Shown: in pieces, positions 1 to 10,742 of the stretch
Layout of the letters: each line of letters begins with the position of its first letter
Position numbering within the stretch: the first letter of the stretch is position 1
NCBI GenBank assembly: GCA_015680685.1
Contig: MNCI01036132.1
Coordinates: 780,991 to 844,990, forward strand
Source of the DNA: Gnetum montanum
Lineage: Eukaryota; Streptophyta; Gnetopsida; Gnetales; Gnetaceae
DNA length: 64,000 nucleotides
Direction: 5' to 3'
Translations under genes and position numbers: made by a program
The notes under the pieces: generated by a model
Databases searched by the model: none
What the model was told of the DNA's origin: nothing
The model's input: only the letters and a program-made list of their open reading frames with translations

Positions 1-1730
1 GCCTCTTATTTATAGATATGGCAGCGGACCACGATATCGCGTCTCATCAACAACCAATGCATAAATGGAGATAGGCTCATTTTCTAAGTCCCATATGAGG
101 TAGATAATATATTAAGCCTATAGTCTTAGATGGAATCCTAGCATAAGAGTCTAGAGGCAAATGATTTTGTTCATATCCAAGGAGATACTTTTGCCCTAGG
201 AGATACTATTATTATGTAGTGTCTAGTCTATATGCATCCAATAGATAGATATTTTTACTAGCATACTAGGATCTATAATCATCAAGCCATTAGGCTTAAT
301 TTCCATTAAGCCTAGTTAGCATTTATATAATAAGATAATGAGCAGGATTGTCTTCCTATCTACCTTCGCACTAACACTAGTAGGGTTCTTTGCCGTTGTC
401 CAAAAAATGAAACACAAACATAGTGAGTGGCAAAGTGGAAAATGACTTATTTATTACCTCATAGGCTAACTAAATGAGCAATAACTATAAAATCAACAAT
501 TAAAGCTCTTCTACTAGTGAAGAAATAGAAGTAACTATAGAATATAGAACTAATTTTTAAACTGGTTCTAAATCAAGGGCTTCACATGTTTTAAGTAGAT
601 CAAATAAGTTAACCAAGCAAAGAGAATCCTAGTTATAAATTGATAATAATCTTTTGTAATGTTAAAGCTTCTACTTGATCCACCCTGAGCTGGTGCTAGC
701 ACTATGCAATCATTCAAATATGTATGTGATGATTTTTTTAACTTTATAATTGCAAGCAATTAATTCCCTTTAGGTGCTTTAATATTTAATGATAGAAAAC
801 TTTGATGAATCCAATCTAGTATGGAGACCCCATAATTGATAATTGATGCATGTTCAAAAGTAAATCATACTAAACAAGAAGAGGTCATTAAACTATTCAC
901 TAAATCAAGATCAACTAAAGCATGAAAAAGAAGAACTAAACTAGTGATAGTTAGATAAAGAACCATGGTTAGAGTAACTCACCATGTTTGTTTCTATTTA
1001 CATCTCATCTAACATCTTTATTTGATATCTAATTTGAATAAGATTTATAGTGCAAAGCATAAGAAGACTCCTATTGTTTCAAGCTAGAGCCAACCAAATC
1101 AATTCCATTGACGTGGTCTACCACTCTAATGAACTAGATTTGATTCAATCCCTTAGATTAGATAGGATAGTAAGAGAAATGAGGATTTTTCTAGAAATTC
1201 CAATTGGATTATTTTTATTCCATTAGAATGCCTAAGAAAGAAAAAAGAAATGATCAAGGATTAAGGTTTCTTAATGACCTATTATTGAAGTAATTAATTT
1301 CGTTTTTACCACCTTCATCTAGTTTATGTTTATCTTGGAATGAATTCATTAGTTCATTAATGGCTTTCAAAGCAAGGCAAGTTGTTCATTTAGTTTCATA
1401 TGAAGAAAGATAAGAGCAAATAAAAGATCCATCCCTTTATCCCTCTCTGGTCGAGTGTAACTAGAATGTTATACTATCTATCCCAAACAAAGACCAATAA
1501 AAGAAATATTTGAGACTATTTTGATTATTCAAAGGATAGGATTTCTTGCTAAATGACATGGTACTGCTAATATGAGTTTTTAGCTAAATTATTTTTGTAC
1601 ATAGCATAGGAAAACTAGCATAGCATAAATCTATTCATTTATATAGATATCTTAGGATATAAGATGAGAGGCAAAAAATAAAAGAAGTCATCTTAGGCTC
1701 CAATAACATAATCCTCTTTATGAGCTAGCA
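1..1730. other. AT-rich DNA without recognisable gene
   Basis: No conserved domain, tRNA, rRNA or long open frame was recognised on either strand. The segment directly abuts an LTR-like repeat at 1731. By analogy with the second copy of that repeat (54158-55160), which has an Athila-like element on its left, it could be the eroded internal part of a related minus-strand element, but I found no coding support for that. Confidence 0.4.
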
Positions 1731-2694
1731 AAAATTATGTGCTAGAGTTTCTTAGAATGTCATCTCATCCATGACTAGCCCATGAATCATATCCAAGGAG
1801 GAATAGTTGAAAGTCAAAGAAATCATCAATCTATTAAGCTAAATAATAAATTTTCATGTTAACATTTAACTTTAAGTTCAAGAATGAAAATTTATTATTT
1901 AATCAATTTTGAAGCTATTAAGTACAAATCATGAATCCTGAGGATCACAAAAGATACATAATCTAATCTGTGATTCTGCCTTACTGTTTCATGATATAGT
2001 AACCTCAACAGATTACCGGTAAACTCCAATGGTCTATAGTTTCTACAAGGTTTAATTGATCCTCATTTAACAATTTTTAACAAAAATAAGAAAATGAGTT
2101 CAAATTGACATGGGTTCTCCTGGGTATCAAACCCCCCTAACTTGAGTAAGATGACTCCCTTTATATTAGAAGGGCTTACATCTTAATTTGGAAAACATTA
2201 GCTAGATGGACATAACAATTTATATTGAGGAAATCAATATGGATTGATACTATTATGGGTATAGTCTTTACTTATTGATCTAAATCATGATTGCTATGTC
2301 CTTCAGTTTCTAAATTTATCAATCTTCACCACATCCACAACCTAGATTAATATCTTCATTCAAGAGTCCTAGATCTCCTTAGTTGCAATGTTATTGATAC
2401 CTATCACAAACTCTATACAAATCGGTAAAATTTTGGTTGATACAAGTCAATTTTGGTAAAGTAGATTGATATGTGTGCCCCCAATATCTACTAAAGTTTG
2501 CTATGCAAATCGATATGCATCAATACCTATCACTATTGCTATATCCTGTGATGCACAAACTCAATAAAGTGATTAGTACTTAATGCATACCATTGAGAGA
2601 TTTGATGTACATCGATATAGTAAGATAATAAAAAATAAAAATTTAAGCTACTTTTTATTGAAATTGAAGATAGTTGGGGGTTCATCATAGCTTT
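1731..2694 (-). repeat. LTR-like repeat, copy 1 (partner at 54158-55160)
   Basis: This roughly 960-bp segment is closely similar along its whole length to 54158-55160 in the same orientation. It starts with TG and ends with CA on the plus strand, as an LTR does. On the minus strand it would begin TGAACCCCC and end TAGCTCA. No 5-bp target duplication is visible (CTTTA on the left, TCATA on the right), so it is either an old solo LTR or the 5' LTR of an element whose body lay to the left. The second copy sits just upstream of the gag of Athila-like element G, which supports an LTR identity. Confidence 0.6.
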
Positions 2695-3117
2695 CTACTA
2701 ACATTTCGCCAATGCATGACCAACAAAGGTGAACAATATCATTAAAGTATGCATAAGTATGCAATATATATATATGTTATATTGATTATTTTTAAATTAA
2801 AATTACAACATCAATAATGTCATCTCATGGTCCATGTAATGCTTTAAATATTACCAAGCCTAATTGTGAAAATGATACTAAGAAATCTCAATTTATAATT
2901 TGATTCAATCTCCAAAATAGTGATTAAAACTAAAAAAAATATTTCATTCCAATTCTTTCACATTTACAATAATGTTCATAATAAAAATAAAAAAAACTTA
3001 GTGCTTAAATATCTATTGGCCACCATAAAATCTGAGTTTATCACAAAAAGCATCGTATATACATATGAACAAAAATTAGAACATGTTCAAGCTCTAATTT
3101 AAAACACAAAATGACCT

Positions 3118-3193
3118 CTATAGCCCCAAAATAGCTAAATAACACATAAGGATCAAATCATATCCTCCTTTCACTTCCATATCTTCCTTGAAG
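3118..3193 (-). pseudogene. Continuation of interrupted unknown gene (3' of element A insertion)
   Basis: On the minus strand a frame of about 25 codons opens exactly at the edge of element A and runs to a stop at 3118-3120. If element A and one 5-bp duplication are removed, it stays in frame with the end of the exon at 8182-9160. This is an inference from reading-frame continuity. The product is unknown. The 2695-3117 segment to its left is AT-rich with nothing recognisable. Confidence 0.4.
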
Positions 3194-3743
3194 TGTGACA
3201 ACCCATCCACAAATGTCATGGAAAATGTCAAATATACAATATATTAAACATTATGCATACAAAGAAAATATATCAAATGCGAAATATATATGATATTCAA
3301 TATTATGTATAAAAGAAATAATAGGAAAAATGCAAAAATAGAAAGAAAAGAATGCATTATTGATATGGAATAGCATATCTGAATCATGCTCTGAGAGTGT
3401 TCCTTGGGGTTTTCTTCCTTTGGCATTTATCCCTTAGAGGCAATCTAGCACTACTACCATGGTTAGGCTTATAACCTAGACAAAAGGAATGGCCAGTCCA
3501 CTTCTTGTCCCACTTCACCTAGCTCCCATGACTTGCCTATATTGGATTTGCTATTCCATGTTGGCACAACCTCTAACCCCAAGTATAAATGCCTTAAGTC
3601 AAACCCTCAAAGATTACCTTAAGAGACATGTCCATTATTACAACATGTCCTTTTGGGTCTTTGTTAAGATAACAATAACATTTGTTATGAAAAGGCACCA
3701 TCTTCATTAGGCAGTAGTATCATTTGGAAATGGGGATGTGATA
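3194..3743 (-). repeat. 3' LTR of element A
   Basis: Member of a roughly 572-bp LTR family present at 3194, 7450, 8048 (partial), 15366 (internally deleted), 19188, 21478 and 59138. On the plus strand it begins TGTGACA at 3194 and ends next to a C-rich tract that is the complement of the polypurine tract. The outermost 20 or so bases of the family are imperfect inverted repeats of each other. Confidence 0.8.
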
Positions 3744-3757
3744 ATCTACCCCCCCTT
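3744..3757 (-). other. Polypurine tract of element A
   Basis: The minus strand reads TAAGGGGGGTAGATT directly before the 3' LTR. The equivalent tract in element B (21465-21477) is AAGAGGGGTAGAT. This is the usual plus-strand DNA priming site of LTR elements and fixes the element's orientation. Confidence 0.7.
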
Positions 3758-4191
3758 AGGTTTCATTCATCCTCGAACAAGTCAACGTTCTCTATCTTTT
3801 TCAGCTCCAATGCTTTCTTTCATGATCCTATACTTCAATAATTTGATTTCTTCTTTGAACTTGAAATTGTTTCTTGCTTATTTTGTAAACAAAATATATG
3901 TGAGAAAAATATATGGAAAATTAAATATTACTTTCTTAATACTTATCTCATTTTCTAAGATAATGACAAGAGGTAAATTAAAGATATACCAACCACCACT
4001 CATGACTCCTTACCAAGGTCACACAAAGTACAACTTGTATTTGCTTACCCTAGTAAAGGTAGGGCAAATTCTTTATTCCCAACTTTCATTACATTATATA
4101 TTTTACTTATATGATTAAAATATAAATTAACCAATGAATAAAATAATAAGATCATCAATAAAAGTAAGGGTGAGATACTTCTTAATCTTGA

Positions 4192-5298
4192 TCAACCTTA
4201 TGAACTAATGAAAGTAATTGTAATTCTACCATAAGTGGTATGTGATCGAATGGTCTTGTTCGGGATGGAAAGGCTTGATCTTGATTTTTCTAAACTTCTT
4301 CTTTAGAAATCAACAATAGTAACTTGATAACTAGAAAGAATCTGACATCATACCAAATATATTTCAAAGTCTCAATGAAGAATGTTATTGATCTATCCTC
4401 ATTAGTCATTGTAAAATAATTGGTAAATTATGATTCTTGATGAGTACTATCCATCAACATCATCTATTCTTGAATTCTGGAATCTCATTTATCAATTAAA
4501 GATTCAAAGTAAGTAGAATATGCATTGGACAATGGAATTGCATGTTGAATTGATGGAAACATCTTTTTCAAATCAAGTTCATCTTCCAAAGATTCCTTTA
4601 CACATCCATATTTTAAGAATTGACAAACACCACTTTCAATTTTTGCATTGAAATCTCCACAAAGAATAAATGGAACTGGATCAGTATAACTCAGGAATAA
4701 TTTATTCTTCAAACTTCCTCTATTTGTTTAATCAAGTACACTCCTTGACATAATCTAACATCTGAACATGTTGGTTTGACAATTAAATCTATGTCAACCA
4801 CACATACACATCTTCTTGTAACTAGATTTTAAAAATTACTACCAAGGTAATGTGAATTTTTTGAAATCTTAACTGTTCTTTCTTTTCCATCACTTGAAGT
4901 TCTAGAATTTCAAAAATCATATTTTCTAAACTCTATTCAAATATTTGTACTAATTCAAACTTGGCTTCTTGATAAAAGATCGCACAACCATCCATGTTAT
5001 GATTTCTACAATATGCTAATCTGTACAACACAAAAAAAGAACTTCCACAAGAACCTTTTTGCTTATAAATGCCTCTATATCCCATCTTTTTCAAGTCTGG
5101 TTAGAATTGGTATAGATATTTCCATGGTAAGACTTGTAGGCATAAGAAATTAGCATCCAAATCTTCTAACTTTGATAAGATGCATGGATATCGATATTCG
5201 TGCCAATCCAAGGCCCATGCTAGACATAGCAAATGTTGTTTCTCACTCACTAGAGATCTTGCAAGCACATTGTATGTTGCAACTTTCATTCTCATTCT
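4192..5298 (-). pseudogene. CCR4-like endonuclease/exonuclease/phosphatase domain, captured copy A
   Basis: A minus-strand relic of about 370 codons resembling plant CCR4-type deadenylases, which remove mRNA poly(A) tails with an EEP-fold Mg-dependent domain. Visible motifs in order: VATYNVLA near the N terminus, the LDANFLCLQ stretch where the family has its catalytic Glu, a DGCAIFY-like segment, ILCGDFNA (intact GDFN), and a C-terminal FDHIPLM that matches the family's (S)DH motif, with a stop at 4192-4194. The Glu codon after CLQ is missing through a 3-bp deletion relative to copy B, and frameshifts and stops break the middle. No introns are seen, which suggests capture from a processed transcript. 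It is in the sense orientation of element A. LINE endonuclease was considered and fits the motifs less well. Confidence 0.75.
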
Positions 5299-5936
5299 TG
5301 GATTTTCTTTGGATCATTTCTCTTCATGGGTATCATATGCCTTGTGGAAATAAGATTATGACTTTCCATGTTATTCTATCATATGGTTTGCTTGTTGGAC
5401 AAATTATACATATCTTTCTGATTGCTAAAAACCATTTTGTTTCATCAACTGATACACCAATTGATTCACCAATTGATTCACCAACTGATAATTAATTGAT
5501 ACTGAAACATTCTTCAACTAATTTAGTAATATATAATTACATCATCTAATTCTTAATGTCCTTTTACCCCCTTTAAAGACATTAACTTTGATAATGTAAC
5601 TAATGACATGCCATAGTGATCTTAAGATTATTTGCAAGGGTTATGTACTAAATCTTAAAGCTTAAAAAGTTGAATTTATGATATCATCAAATTATCAAGT
5701 GTTTGGATGATAAATTTGACCTCACCATTGACTTCAGAAGGATGAAAAATGTTGGAAATGACTATAAACATTGTATGCTCAAGTTATGCTAAAATTAAAC
5801 TTTGAGGGTCTCCTAAGACGAATTTGATTTCACCATTGTGTTCGAAAAGCTGAAAATTATAGGAAACAACTCTTAGTTTGCCGAAAAAGACTTTCAAAAT
5901 CAAAAGTTATGGTTTTTGGAACGAAGGAACTTTGGC
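5299..5936 (-). other. Element A internal non-coding segment
   Basis: Sequence between the 5S-like block and the EEP pseudogene. It aligns by eye with 18819-19187 plus 19765-19920 of element B, where the nested solo LTR interrupts it. No open frame is shared by the two copies, so it is probably non-coding element sequence. Confidence 0.5.
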
Positions 5937-6015
5937 ACAAAAAACGAGACTTTTCGAGAAGTCACCTATCCCAATTCTACTCCAAAACAAGTATTCTTAA
6001 TTATGGAATTTTTAT
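5937..6015 (-). ncRNA. 5S rRNA-derived segment, copy A
   Basis: The minus strand aligns with the 3' two thirds of plant 5S rRNA, from the GAAGTTAAGC region through the GGAGTAG and GGGATAGGTGACTTC blocks to the GTCTCG-T tail. Those blocks correspond to the A box, intermediate element and C box of the 5S internal control region. Copy A has more substitutions than copy B (18736-18818). The first roughly 40 nt of 5S are absent, so it cannot be a functional rRNA gene. It is a relic inside the element. Confidence 0.65.
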
Positions 6016-6139
6016 CTAAGTTGCTAATGTAAGCTAAATTTTATTTGTGAAAATGATCTTTGCACATTTTAAATTTGAACTAAAGACTTAAAAATGGGAA
6101 TTTTAAATTTTTCATATTGAACAAAATTTTGAATTTTTT

Positions 6140-6600
6140 GTCAATCGATGGAAATTTGGAATTCATTGGGGTAGCGATGATCTCCTGTTCACCGAGGGTA
6201 AAGAAGGTATTGATCTATAGTGTCTACAGACGACAATGGTTTCTGCGGTGCCGCAGGTGGGGGGCATTTGTACCTGACCTGCGAAGGTGGTGGCGAGCAG
6301 AAGACCGCGTAGGATGGAAAAGGCTCTACTGCTGATGGCCGTTTGCTGCTCTGCCTTCATGGTGAACTGCTTTTGCTTGCCAGTATTCATGATGGAGTTG
6401 CCATCGTATGTCTTTCCTGGCCACGTCGGTGGCAATGAATGGTAGGAGGGGATGCAGTAGTAATAGTGTATAGTAGGGGAAGAGGGGCAGATGGCAGCGG
6501 CTCTGGCCAAAACAATGGCGTGGGCAGCTAGAGGCATAGGTCTGCATGGCACTTGCAGGCCCATCGCCATCCTTCCAGGGCCACGTGGTCTACAAAATTT
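6140..6600 (-). other. GC-richer variable cargo of element A with 135-codon open frame
   Basis: This block is visibly more GC-rich than its surroundings and has no counterpart in element B, although the sequences on both sides do. On the minus strand it holds a 135-codon open frame (6570-6163) with Pro, Ala and Thr-rich stretches and no recognised domain. A second frame overlaps it, so coding is not established. The position matches the slot occupied in B by 17100-18590, which suggests captured foreign or host DNA. The product, if any, is unknown. Confidence 0.4.
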
Positions 6601-7449
6601 TTATTTATTCATTTATTTTTTGAAAAGTGGGGGGTTGGGGTTTGAACCCACAACCTCCTCCTTAATTTTTTTTAATTTTTTTATTTAAATAATAATATAC
6701 ATATACAATGTGGCATGAACCCATAACTTCTTGTTCAAACTTTTCTTTGGTTTTTTTAATAAATCATAAATAATGATTTAGTAATTTAATATTATTTTAA
6801 TGTACACATAACAAAAAACTTAAAACCATGATATCTCCCAAATCGTAAGTGTGATTGAGATAAAATTTGTATCGTTGAAATCATCTCAATGAGTACTACA
6901 CGTTGAATGTAGTCTCATGGTTCGCAAATAAAGTTAATTTTCCAAAAATTAAAAGGACCAAACTAGCCCATTTTGTTGAATTGACATTTCTAAGTTGGTA
7001 ACTTGAAATCTTCTAAACTACTTGGATAGTGAATTTCAACAAAACAATATCAATTTAGCTCATGGCTACTAACTTTCTTGAAAGAAATTTAACAATGGTC
7101 CTAATCAATTAATAATTATAGTATTAAGATGGGTAAGAGTTACCTAGACCGGTGTCATCTTACCAACATCTCTTGTAATTGATGAATCTTGATGAGGTGT
7201 GATCAGATCTTTATCGGTTAATGATATCCATGAAAGAATTTTGTTGGTTGCTAGGATCTAGATGCCTAATCCATTATTTGTGAAATCAATGGAAATGTAT
7301 CTTTTCACTTACATCATAGACATATAGTACATTTGATGATGATCAATGGCTTTCCTTATGTTGTGACTTCAAGGTTTATCATTAGGTTCATGTTGTAGTC
7401 AGCCAATGGTTTTGAATGGCCCTTGGATCATGGTTTTTTTTATATCAAT
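6601..7449 (-). other. Element A leader (primer-site proximal)
   Basis: On the minus strand 7449-6780 aligns with 15729-16640 of element B, the region just downstream of the primer-binding site. The primer site itself is degraded here (ATTGATAT where B has TTGGTATCAGAGC). Near 6636-6656 the minus strand contains GTGGGTTCAAACCCC, a pol III B-box-like sequence. No coding frame is shared with B. Confidence 0.5.
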
Positions 7450-8025
7450 TGTGACATCTCGTGCTTGGATGTCATGGCAAACATCAAATATATGATATAT
7501 TAAACATTATGCATATGAAGAAAATATACCAAATGCGAAATATATATGATATTCAACATTATGTATAAAGGAAATAATAGGAAAAATGTAGAAAGAGAAA
7601 GAAAATAATACTTTATTGATATGGAATAGCATATTCGGATCATGATCTGAGAGTGTTCCTTACAATTTTCTTCCTTTAGCATTTATCCCTTGGAGGCAAT
7701 TTAGCATTGCCACCACGGTTAGGCCTATAACCTGACCAGAAGGGATGGCTAGTCCACTTCTTGTCTTGCTTCACCCAACTCCCGTGACTTGCCTGTACCG
7801 ACTTCGCCACTCCATGCTGGCACGATCTCTAACCCCAAGTATAAATGCATTAGGTCAAGCACTTAAAGGTTACCTCAAAAGACAAGTCCTTTATTACAAT
7901 ATGCCCTTTTAAGTCTTGATTACAACTACCCTTTTTAAGTATTGTTAAGCTAAATGATAACATTTGTTATGAAGAGACATTATCTTCATGGTGCAGGAGC
8001 ACCATTTGAGAATGGGGATGTTACA
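7450..8025 (-). repeat. 5' LTR of element A
   Basis: Full-length member of the 572-bp LTR family on the minus strand, beginning TGTGACATC at 7450 and ending GGGGATGTTACA at 8025 on the plus strand. Its sequence differs more from the 3' LTR (3194-3743) than the neighbouring fragment 8048-8181 does, so the 5' end of element A has a complex history. Confidence 0.75.
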
Positions 8026-8047
8026 AATGGAGTCATTTGGTAATCCC

Positions 8048-8181
8048 CAAAGGTTATCTTAAGAGACATCCATTATTACAACATGCCCTTTTGGATCTTT
8101 ATTAAGATAACAATAACACTTGTTATGAAAAGGCATCATCTTTATTAGGCAGTAGCATCATTTGGGAATGGGGATGTGACA
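8048..8181 (-). repeat. Partial second LTR at the 5' edge of element A
   Basis: About 134 bp matching the U3-side end of the LTR family, from CCCCAAAGG to GGGGATGTGACA. It shares the AAGATAACAATAACA and ATTAGGCAGTAG variants with the 3' LTR at 3194-3743, rather than with the adjacent 7450-8025 copy. It probably represents the true outer edge of element A. Confidence 0.6.
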
Positions 8182-9265
8182 CAAAGTATGAGGGTTCAAC
8201 CCGCACATCATCATCCAAGATCTTCAAGTGAATGTTACACTCAATGTTAATGATCCTATTATTAAGAGCTATGAGGATAGAACTACTCCTCTCCAAAATT
8301 AGGATCTTCCACTGGCTAGATCATACCTCTTGTAGCTGTGTCCTCATTTCTTGCTAGAGCTCTTGTCACTCATTGGCTTGAGGTATCAACATGAAACCTA
8401 GGTCATCAGATTTCTTGATGAAAAGACTAAACTTGGTGTAGATTTTGAGGGACCTCACAAAAGTGTCCTTCTTCAAGATAATGAGGTTAACCTTCATGCT
8501 TTTTTAAGGCTATAACATACAAATCTTCCACAAGATTGCTTAAATCATAAAAGAAAAACCTAATTTAAGTGCATCATCATTGTAATGATATACCATGTAC
8601 CTAATTGACAAGTACACAAAGTTGGCCTTCTCACCAAATTTTAAGATCTTCATAATTCAAAGGATTGAGTTGAGAACATAAATGGTGTACATTGATTGTA
8701 GGACATTAGTAACAGTTATCCTTGCCATCACGTGATGCTCTAGATGTAGATTTAGAAAGTGAATTCCTTGGGTCTAAATTTTTTTGGAATTAGACTCTGA
8801 TATGAACTGATGGAAAAGATCATACTTTTCCTCAATACTAAACTTTAGTTTAAATATGTCCTTACCATTGGCAAGTAGGCTAAACCACTCTTGAAGATGA
8901 GCTACTGTGATTTTCATTGTACTTTTCCCATCAAGGAAACTGGATATCATTTGAAGGATCTACCTTGGTGAGATGGGGCTATAGATTTTATAAAATTCTA
9001 AAATTTCCTTGTAAAACCACTAAATAGAAGGTTTGATAAATGGTTCAAAATCCATCATCCTAATATGCTAGCAAACAATTACATCAGTGTGATTAAACCA
9101 CTCTATGTAGTCTACTTCAGCATGGTATGGGATGATATTAACCCTTTCATTTTTAGGTGCCTATAAAAGGATAACAAAATTGAACATATAGAAATTATCA
9201 TCAATTTCTTCAATGATACTCGTACATACCTTCTCTTACTAATTAGTAGTTAAATATTTTGCCAT
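8182..9265 (-). pseudogene. Unknown intron-containing gene, decayed and truncated by element A
   Basis: On the minus strand a short first exon (9265-9230, starting ATG GCA AAA) ends AAG|GTATGT. A 69-bp intron (9229-9161) ends TTTTATAG, and a long second exon in the same phase runs from 9160 to the edge of element A at 8182. Over about 325 codons I count about ten in-frame stops, most of them TAG or TAA where CAG or CAA would be expected. The protein is rich in Ile, Leu, Lys and aromatic residues with no motif I can assign. A distant relation to the putative plant transposon protein family is possible but not shown. The reading frame appears to resume at 3192-3118 beyond element A. Confidence 0.5.
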
Positions 9266-10737
9266 TTATAATCCTAATCAAGCAAGTAAAGCAAGCATAA
9301 TTTTTTATCCCCAAAACAACAAGGTGCCCTTAACTTAGTAAAGTGATGCTTACCTAGCATCTAGAGGAGGCAATTCTTGTATGGACGTGATCCCTAATCA
9401 AGGTTCCTTCCTAGCTAGAGCTTGGACATGGTAGAATAGCAAAGAAGAAGAAGAAAGTGACCAGATGAGGCCTAGTGTACTATGCACAAGGGTTCATGGG
9501 GATAAGATCTATTACATTAGATGGTGGCTTTTTATTTTTGGACTACCACCTTATCATTAGATTGTATCTTTTTACTTTTTATCATATCAATCATCATTGA
9601 GAACTTAAGATACATTGATATAAAAAGGATTGATTCATATCACGGTCGTAATCAGTAATGATTCTATGTTTGTATATAATTTCTTGTATCTATTCACATC
9701 ACTGCATCTATGTAAATTGATATATTTGAATAATTAAATACCAAATTTCATTAGGGTCGTGTTGTTTAGATGTGAGGATTTCAATAAAATTTTTCTTCCA
9801 TCAAACTTGGTTGATTTACTCAATGTAGATTGATATTGGTGTATAATAAAATATCGAAGTTCACCGCATTCACATTGTTTATATGTGATGATTTTGAGAA
9901 AAAATTTCTTCTATCAAACTTGATCAATTTACTCAATATGGATCAATATCATTATATAATTAAATATTGATCCTTATTGATTAAATTGATATTATTATTT
10001 ATAAACTGAAAGTAAATTCTTTTCCATATTGATCTTCATTACAAAATTGATATACTTCAATAATTGATGTCTTAAGACATCGAGATATCGATGTATCTCA
10101 ATATGCTAAAAACCCTAAGGGTTTCCAAATTCCCTGTGTATCTATAGACATCGATTTTGTTATATTCCTTGAGAGATTAAACTTTCCTATCATGAGTATT
10201 CATACCTTGAAATAAATATTGATATAGGTTAAAGAATGAAAAGAATAAATTTATTACCTTTTCCTTCTAGTCTCTATCATTAGACATTATTATAAAGGAT
10301 AATATTTCACATATCACTCAGTTAGAAAGGCCCACATAGGATTATTTGAACTACAAATTCTCCTTGCAAGGTTTGCTTCATTCATTGAAATGATGACTAC
10401 AATCTCAAGGTTTCTACCTTTTCAATGTTTTGAGGATTTGAGATGCATATATTTCAATAAACTTATTCCCTAACTTTATCTTGGATTAGCTTCCATGTTG
10501 ATTATATCCTACTATCCTAATTATTTTCTATGGTATAAAGCTACTCCCCACTCCAATTAATCTAGGATATGTTCCTATCCTAGGTTAATTAGAGTAATTA
10601 TTATTATTTGATATTATAGTGTAGACTAGTCAAGAGAATATACCAAAAGAAAAAGTACCATGAATTTTATATAATCTTCACTATACATAATTCGTAAGTA
10701 AACTTTGATCTTCCAATGATTAGTGTTCACAACGCTT
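9266..10737. other. AT-rich spacer with a tandem duplication
   Basis: No gene recognised. Two roughly 105-bp segments at about 9755-9857 and 9870-9972 are near duplicates, sharing TTTATATGTGATGATTTTG-like and TCAAACTTG-TCAATTTACTCAA stretches. A putative 5' untranslated intron of the gene at 9265 may lie at the left edge, since TTGATTAG precedes the start codon on the minus strand. Confidence 0.4.
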
Positions 10738-10742
10738 AGTCA

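Larger units (their letters stand above)
3194..8181 (-). mobile_element. Element A: non-autonomous LTR element carrying CCR4-like EEP fragment and 5S-derived block
   Basis: Read on the minus strand this element has a 5' LTR (8025-7450, plus an extra LTR fragment at 8048-8181), a degenerate primer site, a leader, a GC-richer insert (6600-6140), a 5S rRNA-like block (6015-5937), a CCR4-like EEP pseudogene (5298-4192), a polypurine tract (3757-3744) and a 3' LTR (3743-3194). No gag, protease, RT or integrase is visible, so it must have moved in trans. The same order occurs in element B on the opposite strand. Flanking pentamers TGAAG and CAAAG are a poor target duplication, consistent with age. 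The 4195-3758 stretch between EEP and polypurine tract has no recognised function. Confidence 0.75.

Noticed and set aside
3738-4118. 126-codon open frame on the plus strand
   Set aside because: It lies opposite the segment between the EEP relic and the polypurine tract of element A. The equivalent part of element B has no such frame.
4192-5298. LINE-type apurinic endonuclease
   Set aside because: TYNVLA, TLDYIFY and the spacing of GDFNA and (S)DH fit CCR4-type EEP proteins better, and no LINE RT follows.
6620-6660. tRNA gene
   Set aside because: Only a B-box-like sequence is visible; no acceptor stem, anticodon arm or A box could be paired.
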